A stretch of DNA of 64,000 nt, from positions 186,001 to 250,000 of the forward strand of contig CANAAV010000001.1 in NCBI GenBank assembly GCA_947346365.1, written 5' to 3'. The notes under the pieces were generated by a model. It did not search any database and had not been told where the DNA came from. It saw only the letters and a program-made list of their open reading frames with translations. The position numbers and the translations under genes are program-made. Below, one piece after another: positions 52,344 through 61,451 of the stretch. This stretch comes from an uncultured Flavonifractor sp. (GTDB lineage Bacteria; Bacillota; Clostridia; Oscillospirales; Oscillospiraceae). Every line of letters starts with the position of its first letter. Within the stretch, counting starts at the first letter, position 1.

Positions 52344-53822
52344 TTGGAAGAACGCAAAATTTACGAGGACATCGCCCTGCGTACCGAGGGGGATATTTAC
52401 ATTGGAGTGGTAGGACCGGTACGGACGGGGAAATCTACCTTCATTAAACGTTTTATGGAGACCATGGTGATCCCCAATATTGATAATGTCTACCGCCGGG
52501 AGCGGGCCCGCGATGAGCTGCCCCAGAGCGGTTCGGGACGCACCATCATGACCGCCGAGCCTAAATTCGTCCCTGAGGAGGCCGTAGAGGTCACCATGGA
52601 GAACGGAGCGGCGTTCTCCGTCCGGCTGATCGACTGTGTGGGCTACTTAGTGCCCAGCGCGGCGGGGGCCATGGAGGACGACAGCCCCCGTATGGTTACA
52701 ACGCCGTGGTTTGACTATGAAATTCCCATGACGGAAGCGGCTGAAATCGGCACCCGAAAGGTGATTGCCGAGCACTCCACCATTGGAATCGTGGTCACAA
52801 CGGACGGAACGATTACCGACATCCCCAGAGAGGACTATCTGGAGGCGGAGGAACGGGTGATCTCCGAGCTCAAGGAGCTGGGAAAGCCTTTTTTGGTCGT
52901 GCTCAATTCCGCTTACCCGTCCTCCGACCGGGCCCAGGCCATCCGGGCGGACATTGCCGCCCGCTACGACGTGACTGCGGTATGCGCCGACTGCCTGGAG
53001 CTGGACGAGCGCTCGGTATCCGAGATTATCCGGGGGGTGCTCTATGAGTTCCCGGTGAAGGAGCTGGACCTGTTCCTGCCGCCCTGGGTGGACGCCCTGC
53101 CCTATGACCATCCGATTAAAAGCGGCCTGTACGCCGCAATCCGCGAGGGCTGCGGCGGGCTGCGCCGCATTCGGGACGTAGAGGCGGCAGTAGCGGCGGT
53201 AGGCGCCTGCGACACGGTGAGCAGCGCCCGCATCAGCTCCATCAGCCTGGGAACCGGGCTGGCTGCCGCCCAGCTGGATCTGCCCCGGAGCCTGTTTTAC
53301 GAGACATTGTCCCAGCAGTCCGGATTTACCATCCATGACGACGGAGATCTGATGGGGCTTCTGTCGGAGCTGTCTCTGGTAAAGTGCGAGTATGACAAGG
53401 TGGCTGGAGCCCTGGAGGAGGTCAAAGAGAGCGGCTACGGCATTGTGGTGCCCAGTACCGACGAGCTGGTGCTGGAGGAGCCGGAGATTGTCAAACAGGG
53501 AGGGCGCTACGGCGTGCGGCTGAAAGCCAGCGCTCCCAGCATCCATATGATCCGCGCGGATATTGAGACGGAGGTCTCTCCCATCGTGGGCAATGAAAAG
53601 CAGTCGGAGGAGATGGTGAACTACCTGCTCCAGGAGTTCGAGGGGGATACGAAAGCTATCTGGCAGTCCAATATCTTTGGAAAGTCCTTCCACGACCTGG
53701 TCAGCGAGGATTTGAACACTAAGCTCAAGCGAATGCCCGACGACGCCCGGGCAAAGCTCCAGGAGACCCTTCAGCGCATTATTAACGAGGGCTCCGGCGG
53801 GCTGATCTGCATTATTTTGTAA
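52344..53822 (+). CDS. spoIVA: Stage IV sporulation protein A
   Basis: Cytoskeletal ATPase that polymerises on the forespore and forms the spore-coat base. 492 residues, the same length as in B. subtilis. Start is TTG at 52344 with GGAGGAGGAG six bases before; this puts YEDIALRTEGDIYIGVVG at residues 7-24 and the Walker A lysine at K30 (GPVRTGKSTF), matching B. subtilis K30. The middle and C-terminal domains are complete, ending GSGGLICIIL. A terminator shared with the convergent crp gene follows. Confidence 0.96.
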   Translation: MEERKIYEDIALRTEGDIYIGVVGPVRTGKSTFIKRFMETMVIPNIDNVYRRERARDELPQSGSGRTIMTAEPKFVPEEAVEVTMENGAAFSVRLIDCVGYLVPSAAGAMEDDSPRMVTTPWFDYEIPMTEAAEIGTRKVIAEHSTIGIVVTTDGTITDIPREDYLEAEERVISELKELGKPFLVVLNSAYPSSDRAQAIRADIAARYDVTAVCADCLELDERSVSEIIRGVLYEFPVKELDLFLPPWVDALPYDHPIKSGLYAAIREGCGGLRRIRDVEAAVAAVGACDTVSSARISSISLGTGLAAAQLDLPRSLFYETLSQQSGFTIHDDGDLMGLLSELSLVKCEYDKVAGALEEVKESGYGIVVPSTDELVLEEPEIVKQGGRYGVRLKASAPSIHMIRADIETEVSPIVGNEKQSEEMVNYLLQEFEGDTKAIWQSNIFGKSFHDLVSEDLNTKLKRMPDDARAKLQETLQRIINEGSGGLICIIL

Positions 53823-53826
53823 GGTA

Positions 53827-53875
53827 AAAAGGGACTGGGACCTTCCGCGGGCGGCGGCGGGCCCCAGTCCCTTTT
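53827..53875. terminator. Bidirectional terminator between spoIVA and crp-like gene
   Basis: AAAAGGGACTGGG (53827-53839) and CCCAGTCCCTTTT (53863-53875) pair perfectly with T on both strands, in the 71-bp convergent gap. The loop is 23 nt and GC-rich. Confidence 0.85.
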
Positions 53876-53893
53876 AGGTCGGGAAAAGACGGT

Positions 53894-54538
53894 CTATGCC
53901 TCTGGTTTTGCCAAGAGCTGCTCCAGAGCCCTGCGGTTTTGCACTGTCAGGCTCCGGTAGCCGGTTTTAATCCAGCCCTTGCGGTCAAACTCTCCCAGCA
54001 CCCGGCTGACGGTCACCCGGCTTACCCCTACGGTAGAACCGATTTCCTCATGGGTGCAGCGCAGCGCACCGGAAGGGGTGGGGGAGAGGGAGAGCAGATG
54101 CCGGGCAATGCGCTTGTCCGCCTGAAGAAAGGCCCCGTCCACATGGACAGACAGCAGCCGCACCGTCCGGGCCAGATATTCCAGCATGGACACCGCCAAG
54201 CCGGGATGCCGGGCGAATACATCTTCCAGCCGGGGCCGGTCTACTGTCACCAGGGCGCAGGGCGTCACCGCAACTGCCGAGGAGACGCGCGGCTGCCGGT
54301 CAAAAAAAGCGGCTTCACCGATCAGGTCCCCGTCGTGATGGAGGGTGAGCGTGCGCTCATCCCCTCCGGGGGAGCTGATGAAGCATTTGACCGTGCCGGA
54401 GAGGATATAATAAAATTCCTCCGCCCTGGTTTCCTGAAGGTAGATTAGCTGACCGGAAGCATACTGCCGCGGCGCACGGCCTTCCGCCAGGGGAGCCCAG
54501 CGGTCGGGCGGCGGAATGGGGGGGTGTGGTCTGACCAT
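53894..54538 (-). CDS. Crp/Fnr family transcriptional regulator
   Basis: Cyclic-nucleotide-fold regulator. 214 residues from the ATG at 54538 (GGGAGGAA six bases before on the - strand); a longer frame to 54589 has no better site. N-terminal cNMP-type domain (about 15-130) with GDLIGEAAFFDRQPRVSSAV; C-terminal helix-turn-helix (CTHEEIGSTVGVSRVTVSRV, about 165-195). There are no clustered Fnr cysteines, so it is probably not an Fe-S oxygen sensor; the ligand is unknown. It is divergent from leuCDB, with a Crp-type dyad over both promoters. Confidence 0.9.
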   Translation of the reverse strand: MVRPHPPIPPPDRWAPLAEGRAPRQYASGQLIYLQETRAEEFYYILSGTVKCFISSPGGDERTLTLHHDGDLIGEAAFFDRQPRVSSAVAVTPCALVTVDRPRLEDVFARHPGLAVSMLEYLARTVRLLSVHVDGAFLQADKRIARHLLSLSPTPSGALRCTHEEIGSTVGVSRVTVSRVLGEFDRKGWIKTGYRSLTVQNRRALEQLLAKPEA

Positions 54539-54570
54539 AGCGTGTTCCTCCCAGTTCATTCTCGAGAAAA

Positions 54571-54600
54571 ATTGTAACACACTTAACATTCTCTCCGCAA
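54571..54600 (-). promoter_or_regulatory. SigA-type promoter of crp-like gene
   Basis: On the - strand TTGCGG (54595-54600), 18-bp spacer, TACAAT (54571-54576). Confidence 0.55.
54573..54588. promoter_or_regulatory. Candidate Crp-family operator
   Basis: TGTAACACACTTAACA: TGTAA and TAACA half-sites six bases apart, the layout of Crp/Fnr-superfamily boxes. It covers the -10 of the crp-like gene and the -35 of the leu operon, so one protein could repress both. Confidence 0.45.
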
Positions 54601-54611
54601 GGGGGTATGGT
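54583..54611 (+). promoter_or_regulatory. SigA-type promoter of leuCDB
   Basis: TTAACA (54583-54588), 17-bp spacer, TATGGT (54606-54611), overlapping the divergent promoter. No leucine T-box or attenuator is evident in the 38-nt leader. Confidence 0.5.
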
Positions 54612-54648
54612 ATGCTCAGAGCAATCTATTTGAAGGAGGGGTCTCCAA

Positions 54649-55908
54649 ATGGGAATGACCATGACCCAAAAGATCCTGGCCAGACATGCCGGACTGGACT
54701 GGGTGGTCCCCGGACAGCTGGTAGAGGGGAAGCTGGACCTGGTGCTGGGCAACGATATCACCACCCCGGTGGCCATTGCGGAGTTCAACAAGGCGGGCCT
54801 GACCCAAGTGTTTGACCGGGAAAAAATTGCCCTGGTGCTGGATCACTATACTCCCTGCAAGGACATTAAGGCCGCGCAGCTGTGCGCCGCGGTGCGGGAG
54901 TTTGCCAAGAAATTTTCCATCACCCATTTTTACGACGTGGGATGCATGGGGGTGGAGCACGCCCTCCTGCCGGAGCAGGGGCTGACCGCCCCCGGCGAGT
55001 GCATGATCGGCGCGGATTCCCACACCTGTACCTACGGTGCGGTCAATATGTTCTCCACCGGCGTAGGCTCTACCGATATGGCGGCGGGTATGGCGACGGG
55101 GCTGGCCTGGTTCCGCATCCCGGCGGCGATCAAGGTGACATTGAAAGGGAAACTCCAGCCCTATGTATCCGGCAAGGACGTCATTTTGCACCTGATCGGA
55201 ACCATCGGCGTGGACGGGGCGCTGTACAAGTCCCTGGAATTTGCCGGACAGGGCGTATCCGCCCTATCGATGGACGACCGTTTTACTATTGCCAACATGG
55301 CAATCGAGGCGGGGGCCAAAAACGGCATTTTCCCCGTAGATGATAAGACCCGCTCCTACCTGGAGGGGCGCGTTTCCCGCGCGTGGGAGGCGGTGGAGCC
55401 GGACCCGGACGCGGAATACGAACGGGAGGTGGTCATTGACCTGGACCGGCTTGAGCCCACCGTGGCCCTGCCCCACCTGCCCTCCAATACCCGCGCAGTG
55501 GGGCAGGCGGCAGGCGTGCATATCGACCAAGTGGTAATCGGCTCCTGCACCAACGGACGCTTGGACGACCTGCGGCAGGCTGCGGCGGTGCTCAAGGACA
55601 GAAAGGTAGCCTCCGGCGTGCGCTGTATCGTGATTCCCGCCACCCAGCAGATTACCCTGAAGGCTATGGAGGAAGGACTGATCCAGACCTTCATTGAGGC
55701 GGGCTGCGCCGTGTCCACGCCCACCTGCGGTCCCTGCCTGGGCGGGCATATGGGCGTACTCTCCGATGGGGAGCGGGCTATTTCCACCACCAACCGCAAT
55801 TTTGTGGGCCGTATGGGCCCCGTCAGCTCTGAGATTATCCTCGCCAATCCAGCGGTAGCCGCCGCGTCCGCCGTGGCAGGCTGTGTGGCCGATCCCCGCA
55901 AGCTGTAA
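54649..55908 (+). CDS. leuC: 3-isopropylmalate dehydratase large subunit
   Basis: With LeuD isomerises 2-isopropylmalate to 3-isopropylmalate in leucine synthesis. 419 residues, the short homoaconitase-like form. 4Fe-4S cysteines lie in [12 protein letters not shown] and [34 protein letters not shown] is a further family mark. ATG with AAGGAGGGG. leuA is not adjacent. Confidence 0.96.
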   Translation: MGMTMTQKILARHAGLDWVVPGQLVEGKLDLVLGNDITTPVAIAEFNKAGLTQVFDREKIALVLDHYTPCKDIKAAQLCAAVREFAKKFSITHFYDVGCMGVEHALLPEQGLTAPGECMIGADSHTCTYGAVNMFSTGVGSTDMAAGMATGLAWFRIPAAIKVTLKGKLQPYVSGKDVILHLIGTIGVDGALYKSLEFAGQGVSALSMDDRFTIANMAIEAGAKNGIFPVDDKTRSYLEGRVSRAWEAVEPDPDAEYEREVVIDLDRLEPTVALPHLPSNTRAVGQAAGVHIDQVVIGSCTNGRLDDLRQAAAVLKDRKVASGVRCIVIPATQQITLKAMEEGLIQTFIEAGCAVSTPTCGPCLGGHMGVLSDGERAISTTNRNFVGRMGPVSSEIILANPAVAAASAVAGCVADPRKL

Positions 55909-55923
55909 TGGAGGTATGAGAAG

Positions 55924-56409
55924 ATGAAGGTCTATAAATACGGCAGCAATGTGGACACTGATGTGATTATTCCCGCCCGGTATTTAAACGCCCCCGATGA
56001 GAAGTCGCTGGCTTCCCACTGCATGGAGGACATTGATGCAGATTTTGCCGGCACAGTGGAGCCCGGCGACATCGTAGTCGCCGGGGCCAATTTCGGCTGC
56101 GGCTCCTCTAGGGAGCACGCCCCGCTGGCCCTGAAGGCCTGCGGAGTCAAATGCGTCATTGCCCCGTCTTTTGCCCGGATTTTTTACCGCAACGCTATCA
56201 ATATTGGCTTTCCCATTATGGAATGCGCCCAGGCGGCGGAAGAAATTCAGGCGGGGGACAAGGTCAGCGTAGATTTTGCCACCGGCGTGATTGCCGACGA
56301 GACCAGCGGAAAAACCTATCAGGCGGCGCCCTTTCCGGCGTTTGTCAGTGGAATTATTGACAGCGGCGGCCTGCTCAAATCACTGAAGGCCAGAGGCGCG
56401 GCGAAATAG
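55924..56409 (+). CDS. leuD: 3-isopropylmalate dehydratase small subunit
   Basis: Swivel-domain partner of LeuC. 161 residues. [20 protein letters not shown] at the start and [19 protein letters not shown] (substrate loop) are clear. ATG with GGAGG, 15 bp after leuC. Confidence 0.96.
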   Translation: MKVYKYGSNVDTDVIIPARYLNAPDEKSLASHCMEDIDADFAGTVEPGDIVVAGANFGCGSSREHAPLALKACGVKCVIAPSFARIFYRNAINIGFPIMECAQAAEEIQAGDKVSVDFATGVIADETSGKTYQAAPFPAFVSGIIDSGGLLKSLKARGAAK

Positions 56410-56427
56410 AAGAGGAGAAGATGGACG

Positions 56428-57504
56428 ATGAATTATAAAATTGCGCTGATTCGGGGAGACGGCATCGGCCCGGAAATAGTGGGAGAGGCGGTCAAGGTAC
56501 TTGAGCGCGTGGGGGAAAAATTCGGGCACAGCTACGAATTTGTAGAGATACTTATGGGCGGTTGCGCCTCCGACGCGGTAGGTATGGCCTACCCGGAGGG
56601 CACGGCGGAACAATGCAAAGCCTGTGACGCGGTGCTGCTGGGCGCGGTGGGAACCCCCAAGTGGGGGCCGGACAAACCCACCCACCAGAGGCCGGAAACC
56701 GCCCTGCTGGCAATCCGGAAGGATCTTGGGCTGTACGCCAATCTGCGTCCCGCCGTTCTGCGCGCTCCGCTTGCAGACGCCTGCCCTTTGAAAAAGGAGA
56801 CCGCCCAAAAAGGGATTGACCTGATGATGGTCCGCGAGCTCACCGGCGGCGTCTATTTCGGCAAACGGGACCGCTATCAAACCGAGGACCGGGGCGTGGA
56901 GTGCACCGATCTGATGGCCTATTCCGAGCGGGAGATCGAGCGCATTGGGCGCAGGGCCTTTGAACTGGCCCGCCTGCGCCGGGGCAAGGTGTCTAGCGTG
57001 GACAAGGCCAACGTTCTGGAGACCAGCCGTCTGTGGCGTTCGGTGATGCACCGGCTGGCGGAGGAATATACCGACGTAGCCTATGAGGACGTGCTGGTAG
57101 ACAACTGCGCCATGCAGCTGGTGCGGGACCCAGCCCAGTTCGACGTGCTGGTTACCGAAAACATGTTTGGAGACATTCTCTCGGATGAGGCTAGCATGAT
57201 TACCGGCTCAATCGGATTGCTGCCTTCTGCGTCCATCGGGGATACCGCCCCCGGGCTTTACGAGCCCATTCACGGCTCCGCTCCAGATATCGCGGGCCAG
57301 GACAAGGCCAATCCGATTGCTACGATTCTTTCCGCCGCGATGATGTTTCGCTATTCTTTCCAGCGTCCTCAGGAGGCGGACGCTATCGAAAAAGCGGTGG
57401 ACGCCGTACTGGCGGAGGGCTGGCGCACCGCGGACATTGCCGAACCCGGCGTAACCCCCATCGGAACCCGAAAGATGGGCGAGTTGATCTGCGGAAGCAT
57501 TTGA
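56428..57504 (+). CDS. leuB: 3-isopropylmalate dehydrogenase
   Basis: NAD-dependent oxidative decarboxylation of 3-isopropylmalate. 358 residues. [20 protein letters not shown] at the N terminus, [33 protein letters not shown] metal site and [23 protein letters not shown] at 56428 with GAGGAGAAG; an ATG at 56421 is out of frame. A strong terminator follows. Confidence 0.97.
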   Translation: MNYKIALIRGDGIGPEIVGEAVKVLERVGEKFGHSYEFVEILMGGCASDAVGMAYPEGTAEQCKACDAVLLGAVGTPKWGPDKPTHQRPETALLAIRKDLGLYANLRPAVLRAPLADACPLKKETAQKGIDLMMVRELTGGVYFGKRDRYQTEDRGVECTDLMAYSEREIERIGRRAFELARLRRGKVSSVDKANVLETSRLWRSVMHRLAEEYTDVAYEDVLVDNCAMQLVRDPAQFDVLVTENMFGDILSDEASMITGSIGLLPSASIGDTAPGLYEPIHGSAPDIAGQDKANPIATILSAAMMFRYSFQRPQEADAIEKAVDAVLAEGWRTADIAEPGVTPIGTRKMGELICGSI

Positions 57505-57534
57505 ACAAACGACCAGGAGGCAACTGAGAAAGTG

Positions 57535-57573
57535 CCCCGGCGTGCTGGTTTTTCCGGCATGCCGGGGTGTTTT
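57535..57573 (+). terminator. Intrinsic terminator of leuCDB
   Basis: CCCCGGCGTGC (57535-57545), 11-nt loop, GCATGCCGGGG (57557-57567) with one wobble, then TGTTTT. Confidence 0.85.
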
Positions 57574-57609
57574 GTGCTGCCGCCCGGTTTTAAAATTGTC
57601 AATTCCCGA

Positions 57610-57638
57610 TTGCACCCAAAGGCAGGGTGTGGTAAACT
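57610..57638 (+). promoter_or_regulatory. SigA-type promoter for ruvC operon
   Basis: TTGCAC (57610-57615), 17-bp spacer, TAAACT (57633-57638), 35 bp before the ruvC ATG. Confidence 0.55.
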
Positions 57639-57672
57639 AATTATGTATGGAAATAAGGGGGAACTGCCTTCC

Positions 57673-58206
57673 ATGTTGATTTTAGGCATTGATCCAGGAT
57701 TTGCTATCGTGGGCTTTGGCGTGGTGGAGGCCGGGCGGAACCAGCAGCGTCTGATTCGCTGCGGAACCATCACTACGCAGGCGGGAATTGCCCTGCCTGC
57801 CCGTCTGCGGCAGATTTCTGATGATATGGAGCAGCTGATCCTTCAATTCCGGCCGGAGGCCATGGCGGTGGAGGAGCTCTTTTTCAGCACGAATGTCACT
57901 ACCGGAATTGGCGTGGCCCAGGCCAGAGGGGTAATTCTGGTGGCGGCAGAGCGGAACGGTGTGCCGATTTATGAGTACACCCCCGGGCAGATTAAACAGG
58001 CGGTGGTCGGCTATGGAAAGGCAGAAAAGCGCCAGGTCATGGATATGACCCGGCGCCTGCTGAGACTCCAATCGGTTCCAAGGCCGGATGACGCTGCCGA
58101 CGCGGTGGCCGTGGCCCTGTGCCATGCCCGTTCTTTTACCTCCCGCCTGCAAAACCCCGACGACGCCCGCCCCGGCTCCGGACGGTATGCGGTGCGGAAA
58201 CGATAG
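57673..58206 (+). CDS. ruvC: Holliday junction resolvase RuvC
   Basis: Endonuclease resolving four-way junctions. 177 residues from the ATG at 57673; longer frames would run through the promoter and terminator. Acidic catalytic residues: D7 in LGIDPGFAIVGFG, E in AVEELFF, D in DDAADAVAVAL. First of ruvC-ruvA-ruvB. The ribosome site AAGGGG is 12 bases away, so initiation may be modest. Confidence 0.95.
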   Translation: MLILGIDPGFAIVGFGVVEAGRNQQRLIRCGTITTQAGIALPARLRQISDDMEQLILQFRPEAMAVEELFFSTNVTTGIGVAQARGVILVAAERNGVPIYEYTPGQIKQAVVGYGKAEKRQVMDMTRRLLRLQSVPRPDDAADAVAVALCHARSFTSRLQNPDDARPGSGRYAVRKR

Positions 58207-58218
58207 GAGCATAAGACG

Positions 58219-58824
58219 ATGTTTTATTATGTAAAGGGCCCCGTAGCGCATACGGCCCCCTTTTTGGCGGTAATCGACTGCGCAGGGGTGGGCTATGCCT
58301 GCCGGACGACGCATCATACTTTAGCTCAGCTTCAGAAGGGAAAAGAGGCAAAGCTGTACACCTATTTGAACGTCCGGGAGGACGCCATGGAGCTGTACGG
58401 GTTTTCCACGGAAAATGAGCTCAACTGTTTTCGGATGCTGATCGGCGTGTCCGGCGTGGGGCCTAAGGCGGCGCTGTCCATCCTGTCCTCCACGACGCCG
58501 GAGGGGCTTGCTATGAGCATTATCACCGGGGATGAAAAGACTCTGACCGTAGCCCAGGGAATTGGGAAAAAAATTGCCCAGCGGATTATTCTGGAGCTGA
58601 AGGATAAGCTGGCCAAGGGCCAGATTCCTGCGACGGGGGAGAGCTACGGCGGCACCGGCCTGACGGTAATCCCAGAGAACAAAGCCAGCGAGGCCGCCGC
58701 CGCTTTAGCCGTGCTGGGGTACAGCCAAAATGAGATTGCCGCGGCATTGAAGGGTATCGACCTGGATTCCCTCAGACTGGAGGAGATTGTTAAACAGGCA
58801 CTGAAAAAGATGGTGAAAGGGTAA
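58219..58824 (+). CDS. ruvA: Holliday junction DNA helicase subunit RuvA
   Basis: Tetramer that binds the junction and loads RuvB. 201 residues: OB fold 1-62 (MFYYVKGPVAHTAPFLAVID), helix-hairpin-helix pair near 70-130 (LIGVSGVGPKAALSIL, AQGIGKKIAQRIILELK), and C-terminal RuvB-binding domain 150-201. ATG 12 bp after ruvC. Confidence 0.96.
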   Translation: MFYYVKGPVAHTAPFLAVIDCAGVGYACRTTHHTLAQLQKGKEAKLYTYLNVREDAMELYGFSTENELNCFRMLIGVSGVGPKAALSILSSTTPEGLAMSIITGDEKTLTVAQGIGKKIAQRIILELKDKLAKGQIPATGESYGGTGLTVIPENKASEAAAALAVLGYSQNEIAAALKGIDLDSLRLEEIVKQALKKMVKG

Positions 58825-58833
58825 GGCGCGCTT

Positions 58834-58989
58834 ATGGCAAAGTACGAAAAATGCTTTCAGGGAGAATTTGACCAGGTGCTGGACGGTCTGGACCGGGGGA
58901 TCCGGAGCGGCAGCGGAACGGCCCGCTTCGAGGACGGGAGCGATCTGTGCTGCGGTGGGGCGCGTCTTTCTTTGACAAGCTCCTGGTAA
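58834..58989 (+). pseudogene. Truncated DUF6054-like gene fragment
   Basis: ATG 58834 opens a 51-residue frame starting MAKYEKCFQGEFDQVLDGLD and continuing with RFEDGSDLC, which I recognise as the N terminus of DUF6054 proteins (normally about 110 residues or more). After about residue 45 the likeness stops and the frame ends, 19 bp before ruvB. No continuation was found in other frames. It looks like a 3'-deleted remnant left inside the ruv operon; a genuine short protein is the alternative. Confidence 0.45.
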
Positions 58990-59008
58990 GCTGTGAAGGA
59001 GTGAAACT

Positions 59009-60073
59009 TTGAGCATTGATTTTTCCGACAGCGGCGGGTTTGAGACCCAGGAGCCGCTGGTTACCACATCCCTGACCCGTGATGATGAGAACGAGGGCTC
59101 CCTGCGTCCTAAAAGCCTTTCGGAGTACATTGGGCAGGCCAAGGCCAAGGAAAACCTGTCCATTTTTATTCAGGCGGCCAAGCTGAGGGGGGAGTCCCTG
59201 GACCATGTGCTTCTGCACGGCCCCCCGGGCCTGGGCAAGACCACCCTCAGCGGCATTATCGCCAACGAGATGGGGGTCAACATCCGCATTACCTCCGGCC
59301 CCGCCATTGAAAAGCCCGGAGATCTGGCCGCTCTGCTGACCAATCTGGCGGAAAACGATATCCTTTTTGTAGACGAAATTCACCGCCTCAACCGGTCGGT
59401 GGAGGAAATACTATATCCCGCTATGGAGGATTTTGCCATTGATATCATCATTGGCAAGGGGCCCTCTGCCAACTCCATCCGCCTGGACCTGCCCCGGTTT
59501 ACATTGATTGGGGCCACTACCCGGGCCGGACAGCTGTCGGCCCCTTTGCGGGACCGGTTTGGAGTGACGTTGCGCCTGGAGCTGTACACGCCGGAGGAGC
59601 TGGCCCTCATCGTTACCCGCAGCGCGGGTATTTTGAATGTGCCCATTGAGGAAGACGGAGCGATGGAAATCGCCCGCCGCAGCCGCGGCACGCCGCGAAT
59701 CGCCAACCGGATGCTGCGCAGAGTGCGGGACTTTGCCCAGGTTATGGCGGGAGGAGTCATCACACGCAGCGTAGCGGACCGGGCTCTGTCCGCCCTGGAG
59801 GTGGACCGTCTGGGACTGGACGCCATCGACCGGCGGATGCTTGAGAGCATCATTGCACACTATGGCGGCGGGCCTGTAGGGCTGGAGACTTTGGCCGCCA
59901 CGATCAACGAAGAGGCGGTGACTTTAGAGGATGTGTATGAGCCTTATCTGATGCAGATGGGCTTTCTCACCCGTACGCCTAGGGGACGCTGTGTTACCCG
60001 GCAGGCCTATGAGCATCTGGGGCTGAGCTTGCCGGGAAATCTGGGCGCCGGATTGGACCAGATTTCCCTGTAG
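59009..60073 (+). CDS. ruvB: Holliday junction branch migration helicase RuvB
   Basis: AAA+ motor driving branch migration. 354 residues. Walker [13 protein letters not shown], Walker [15 protein letters not shown], sensor [18 protein letters not shown], arginine residues in [19 protein letters not shown]-terminal winged helix to FLTRTPRGR. Start is TTG 59009 with AAGGAGTG behind it; no better in-frame start exists. Separated from ruvA by the gene remnant. Confidence 0.97.
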   Translation: MSIDFSDSGGFETQEPLVTTSLTRDDENEGSLRPKSLSEYIGQAKAKENLSIFIQAAKLRGESLDHVLLHGPPGLGKTTLSGIIANEMGVNIRITSGPAIEKPGDLAALLTNLAENDILFVDEIHRLNRSVEEILYPAMEDFAIDIIIGKGPSANSIRLDLPRFTLIGATTRAGQLSAPLRDRFGVTLRLELYTPEELALIVTRSAGILNVPIEEDGAMEIARRSRGTPRIANRMLRRVRDFAQVMAGGVITRSVADRALSALEVDRLGLDAIDRRMLESIIAHYGGGPVGLETLAATINEEAVTLEDVYEPYLMQMGFLTRTPRGRCVTRQAYEHLGLSLPGNLGAGLDQISL

Positions 60074-60126
60074 GTAGGGGTATTTCAAATGCAGGAATTG
60101 CAAATAAATTCCCAATTTCACCCATA

Positions 60127-60144
60127 ATCGAAGCGAAATTCGAT
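60127..60144. promoter_or_regulatory. Dyad upstream of sigH
   Basis: ATCGAA-gcgaaa-TTCGAT, perfect 6-nt arms, about 80 bp before the sigH -35. TTCGATA is one base away from the Spo0A box TTCGNCA, and Spo0A pathway control of sigH is known; the match is weak. The surrounding 198-bp gap is AT-rich. Confidence 0.3.
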
Positions 60145-60224
60145 AAAATGCGGGGAATTGTGCAGAGGGTTTGGCAAATGTTATAAAAATTTACTAAACC
60201 AGTATAAAATTTTTGCATAAATGC

Positions 60225-60254
60225 TTGACAAACTACTTCGTATCCGCGTATAAT
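60225..60254 (+). promoter_or_regulatory. Consensus SigA promoter for sigH
   Basis: Perfect TTGACA (60225-60230), 18-bp spacer, perfect TATAAT (60249-60254), ending 17 bp before the sigH ATG; leader of only about 10 nt. Confidence 0.85.
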
Positions 60255-60271
60255 GTGCAAGGAGATTAGGC

Positions 60272-60910
60272 ATGAGACTTGACGAATCCCGTCGGACGGA
60301 GCCGCTGGACGAGCAATTGTGCGCCCAGGCTACGGCAGGGGACCGTGTTGCAGAGGAAGCCTTAGTTGTGCGGTATAACCGCTTGGTGCGCATATGTGCA
60401 CGCCCCTATTTTCTAGCGGGGGGCGACAGCGAAGACCTCATCCAAGAGGGGATGATGGGCCTTTTAACGGCAGTGCGGGAATATGACCCAGAGCGGGGCG
60501 CCAGCTTTCGCACATTTGCAGAAATCTGTATCAAGCACCGTCTTGTTTCAGCGATCAAAGCGGCGGCGAGAGACAAGCATACGCCGCTGAACAATTACGT
60601 CCCTTTCGAAACCCCTCTTTTTAACGGGAACGGCGGCCAGTTCGGCTACGGCCTCCAAGGCTATCGGAGCTTAAACGATCCGGAAGAGATTTTTCTCAAT
60701 CGGGAATCTTTTCAGGAGCGGGTAAGGGCGTTGGAAGGCCAGTTGTCCAGTTTCGAAGCACGTATCCTGCGGCTGTATTTAAGCGGCTTGTCTTATTCCG
60801 AAATTGCAGCTGAGGTAACCAAGTCCCCGAAATCGGTGGACAACGCTGTCCAGCGCATCCGGCGCAAATTGGCACAGCACTCTTCTTTTGGCGGTATCAG
60901 CACATGCTGA
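60272..60910 (+). CDS. sigH: Sigma-70 family factor, SigH-like
   Basis: RNA polymerase sigma factor of the Spo0H type, which starts sporulation in Firmicutes. 212 residues. Region 2 reads RYNRLVRICARPYFLAGGDS and EDLIQEGMMGLLTAVREYD; ICIKHRLVSAIKAAARDKHTP follows; the DPEEIFLNRE linker is typical of SigH; region 4 is ILRLYLSGLSYSEIAAEVTK. ATG with AAGGAG seven bases before. Promoter is an excellent SigA type, unlike the weak growth-phase promoter of B. subtilis. Confidence 0.92.
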   Translation: MRLDESRRTEPLDEQLCAQATAGDRVAEEALVVRYNRLVRICARPYFLAGGDSEDLIQEGMMGLLTAVREYDPERGASFRTFAEICIKHRLVSAIKAAARDKHTPLNNYVPFETPLFNGNGGQFGYGLQGYRSLNDPEEIFLNRESFQERVRALEGQLSSFEARILRLYLSGLSYSEIAAEVTKSPKSVDNAVQRIRRKLAQHSSFGGISTC

Positions 60911-60981
60911 ACGCAATATTACAGTCCCAGCATAATCGGTATAGCCGGACCTGGGCAACAAAGCAAAGAGAGGGTAAAAAC

Positions 60982-61260
60982 ATGTACGAAGACAAGACTC
61001 TGGTATGCAAGGAATGTGGTCAGGAGTTCGTGTTCACCGCCGGTGAGCAGGAGTTTTACGCCGAGCGTGGCTTCCAGAACGAGCCTCAGCGCTGCAAGGC
61101 CTGCCGTGATGCCCGCAAAGCCGCTTCCCGCGGTCCCCGCGAGTATTTCACCGCTACCTGCGCTTCCTGCGGCGGCGAGGCCAAGGTTCCCTTTGAGCCC
61201 AAGTCCGACCGCCCCGTATATTGCAGCGACTGCTTCGCACGTATGCGTGAGCAGGGCTAA
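60982..61260 (+). CDS. Zinc-ribbon domain protein
   Basis: Small cytosolic protein of unknown role, 92 residues from the ATG at 60982. Four Cys-x2-Cys pairs: CKECG, CKACR, CASCG and CSDC, forming two zinc ribbons (about 10-45 and 60-88). FYAERGFQNEPQRCKACRDA is the core of the probable zinc-ribbon family seen in many clostridia. AGAGAGGG ribosome site. Possibly nucleic acid binding. Its terminator follows. Confidence 0.85.
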   Translation: MYEDKTLVCKECGQEFVFTAGEQEFYAERGFQNEPQRCKACRDARKAASRGPREYFTATCASCGGEAKVPFEPKSDRPVYCSDCFARMREQG

Positions 61261-61272
61261 ACAGCCAACCAG

Positions 61273-61305
61273 AAAGTGGAGACGTCTTCGGCCGTCTCCA
61301 CTTTT
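61273..61305 (+). terminator. Intrinsic terminator after zinc-ribbon gene
   Basis: AAAGTGGAGACG (61273-61284), 8-nt loop, CGTCTCCACTTT (61293-61304), then T. Perfect stem. Confidence 0.88.
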
Positions 61306-61390
61306 GTATGGATGATTGCCGCCGCAGCTTGTCCAGTTGTTCAGCTCCAGAAGTTGGCGGGGAAAAAAACAGGAGAAACAGAAGTATCAC

Positions 61391-61419
61391 TTGAAAAAAA
61401 GCGAAAGATAGGATATACT
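61391..61419 (+). promoter_or_regulatory. SigA-type promoter for DUF1858 gene
   Basis: TTGAAA (61391-61396), 17-bp spacer, TATACT (61414-61419), 33 bp before the gene. Confidence 0.65.
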
Positions 61420-61451
61420 ACTCTCATCCTAGATATTTGGAGGTCCGTCCA

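Noticed and set aside
53939..54448. 169-codon + strand frame opposite the Crp-like gene
   Set aside because: The - strand frame has a complete cNMP fold and helix-turn-helix; the other is a shadow.
57532..57672. In-frame extension of ruvC upstream of 57673
   Set aside because: It runs through the leu terminator and the ruvC promoter; the family start is at 57673.
61016..61315. Second frame over the zinc-ribbon gene
   Set aside because: The zinc-ribbon frame has four Cys-x2-Cys pairs and a ribosome site; the other frame lacks both and runs into the terminator.
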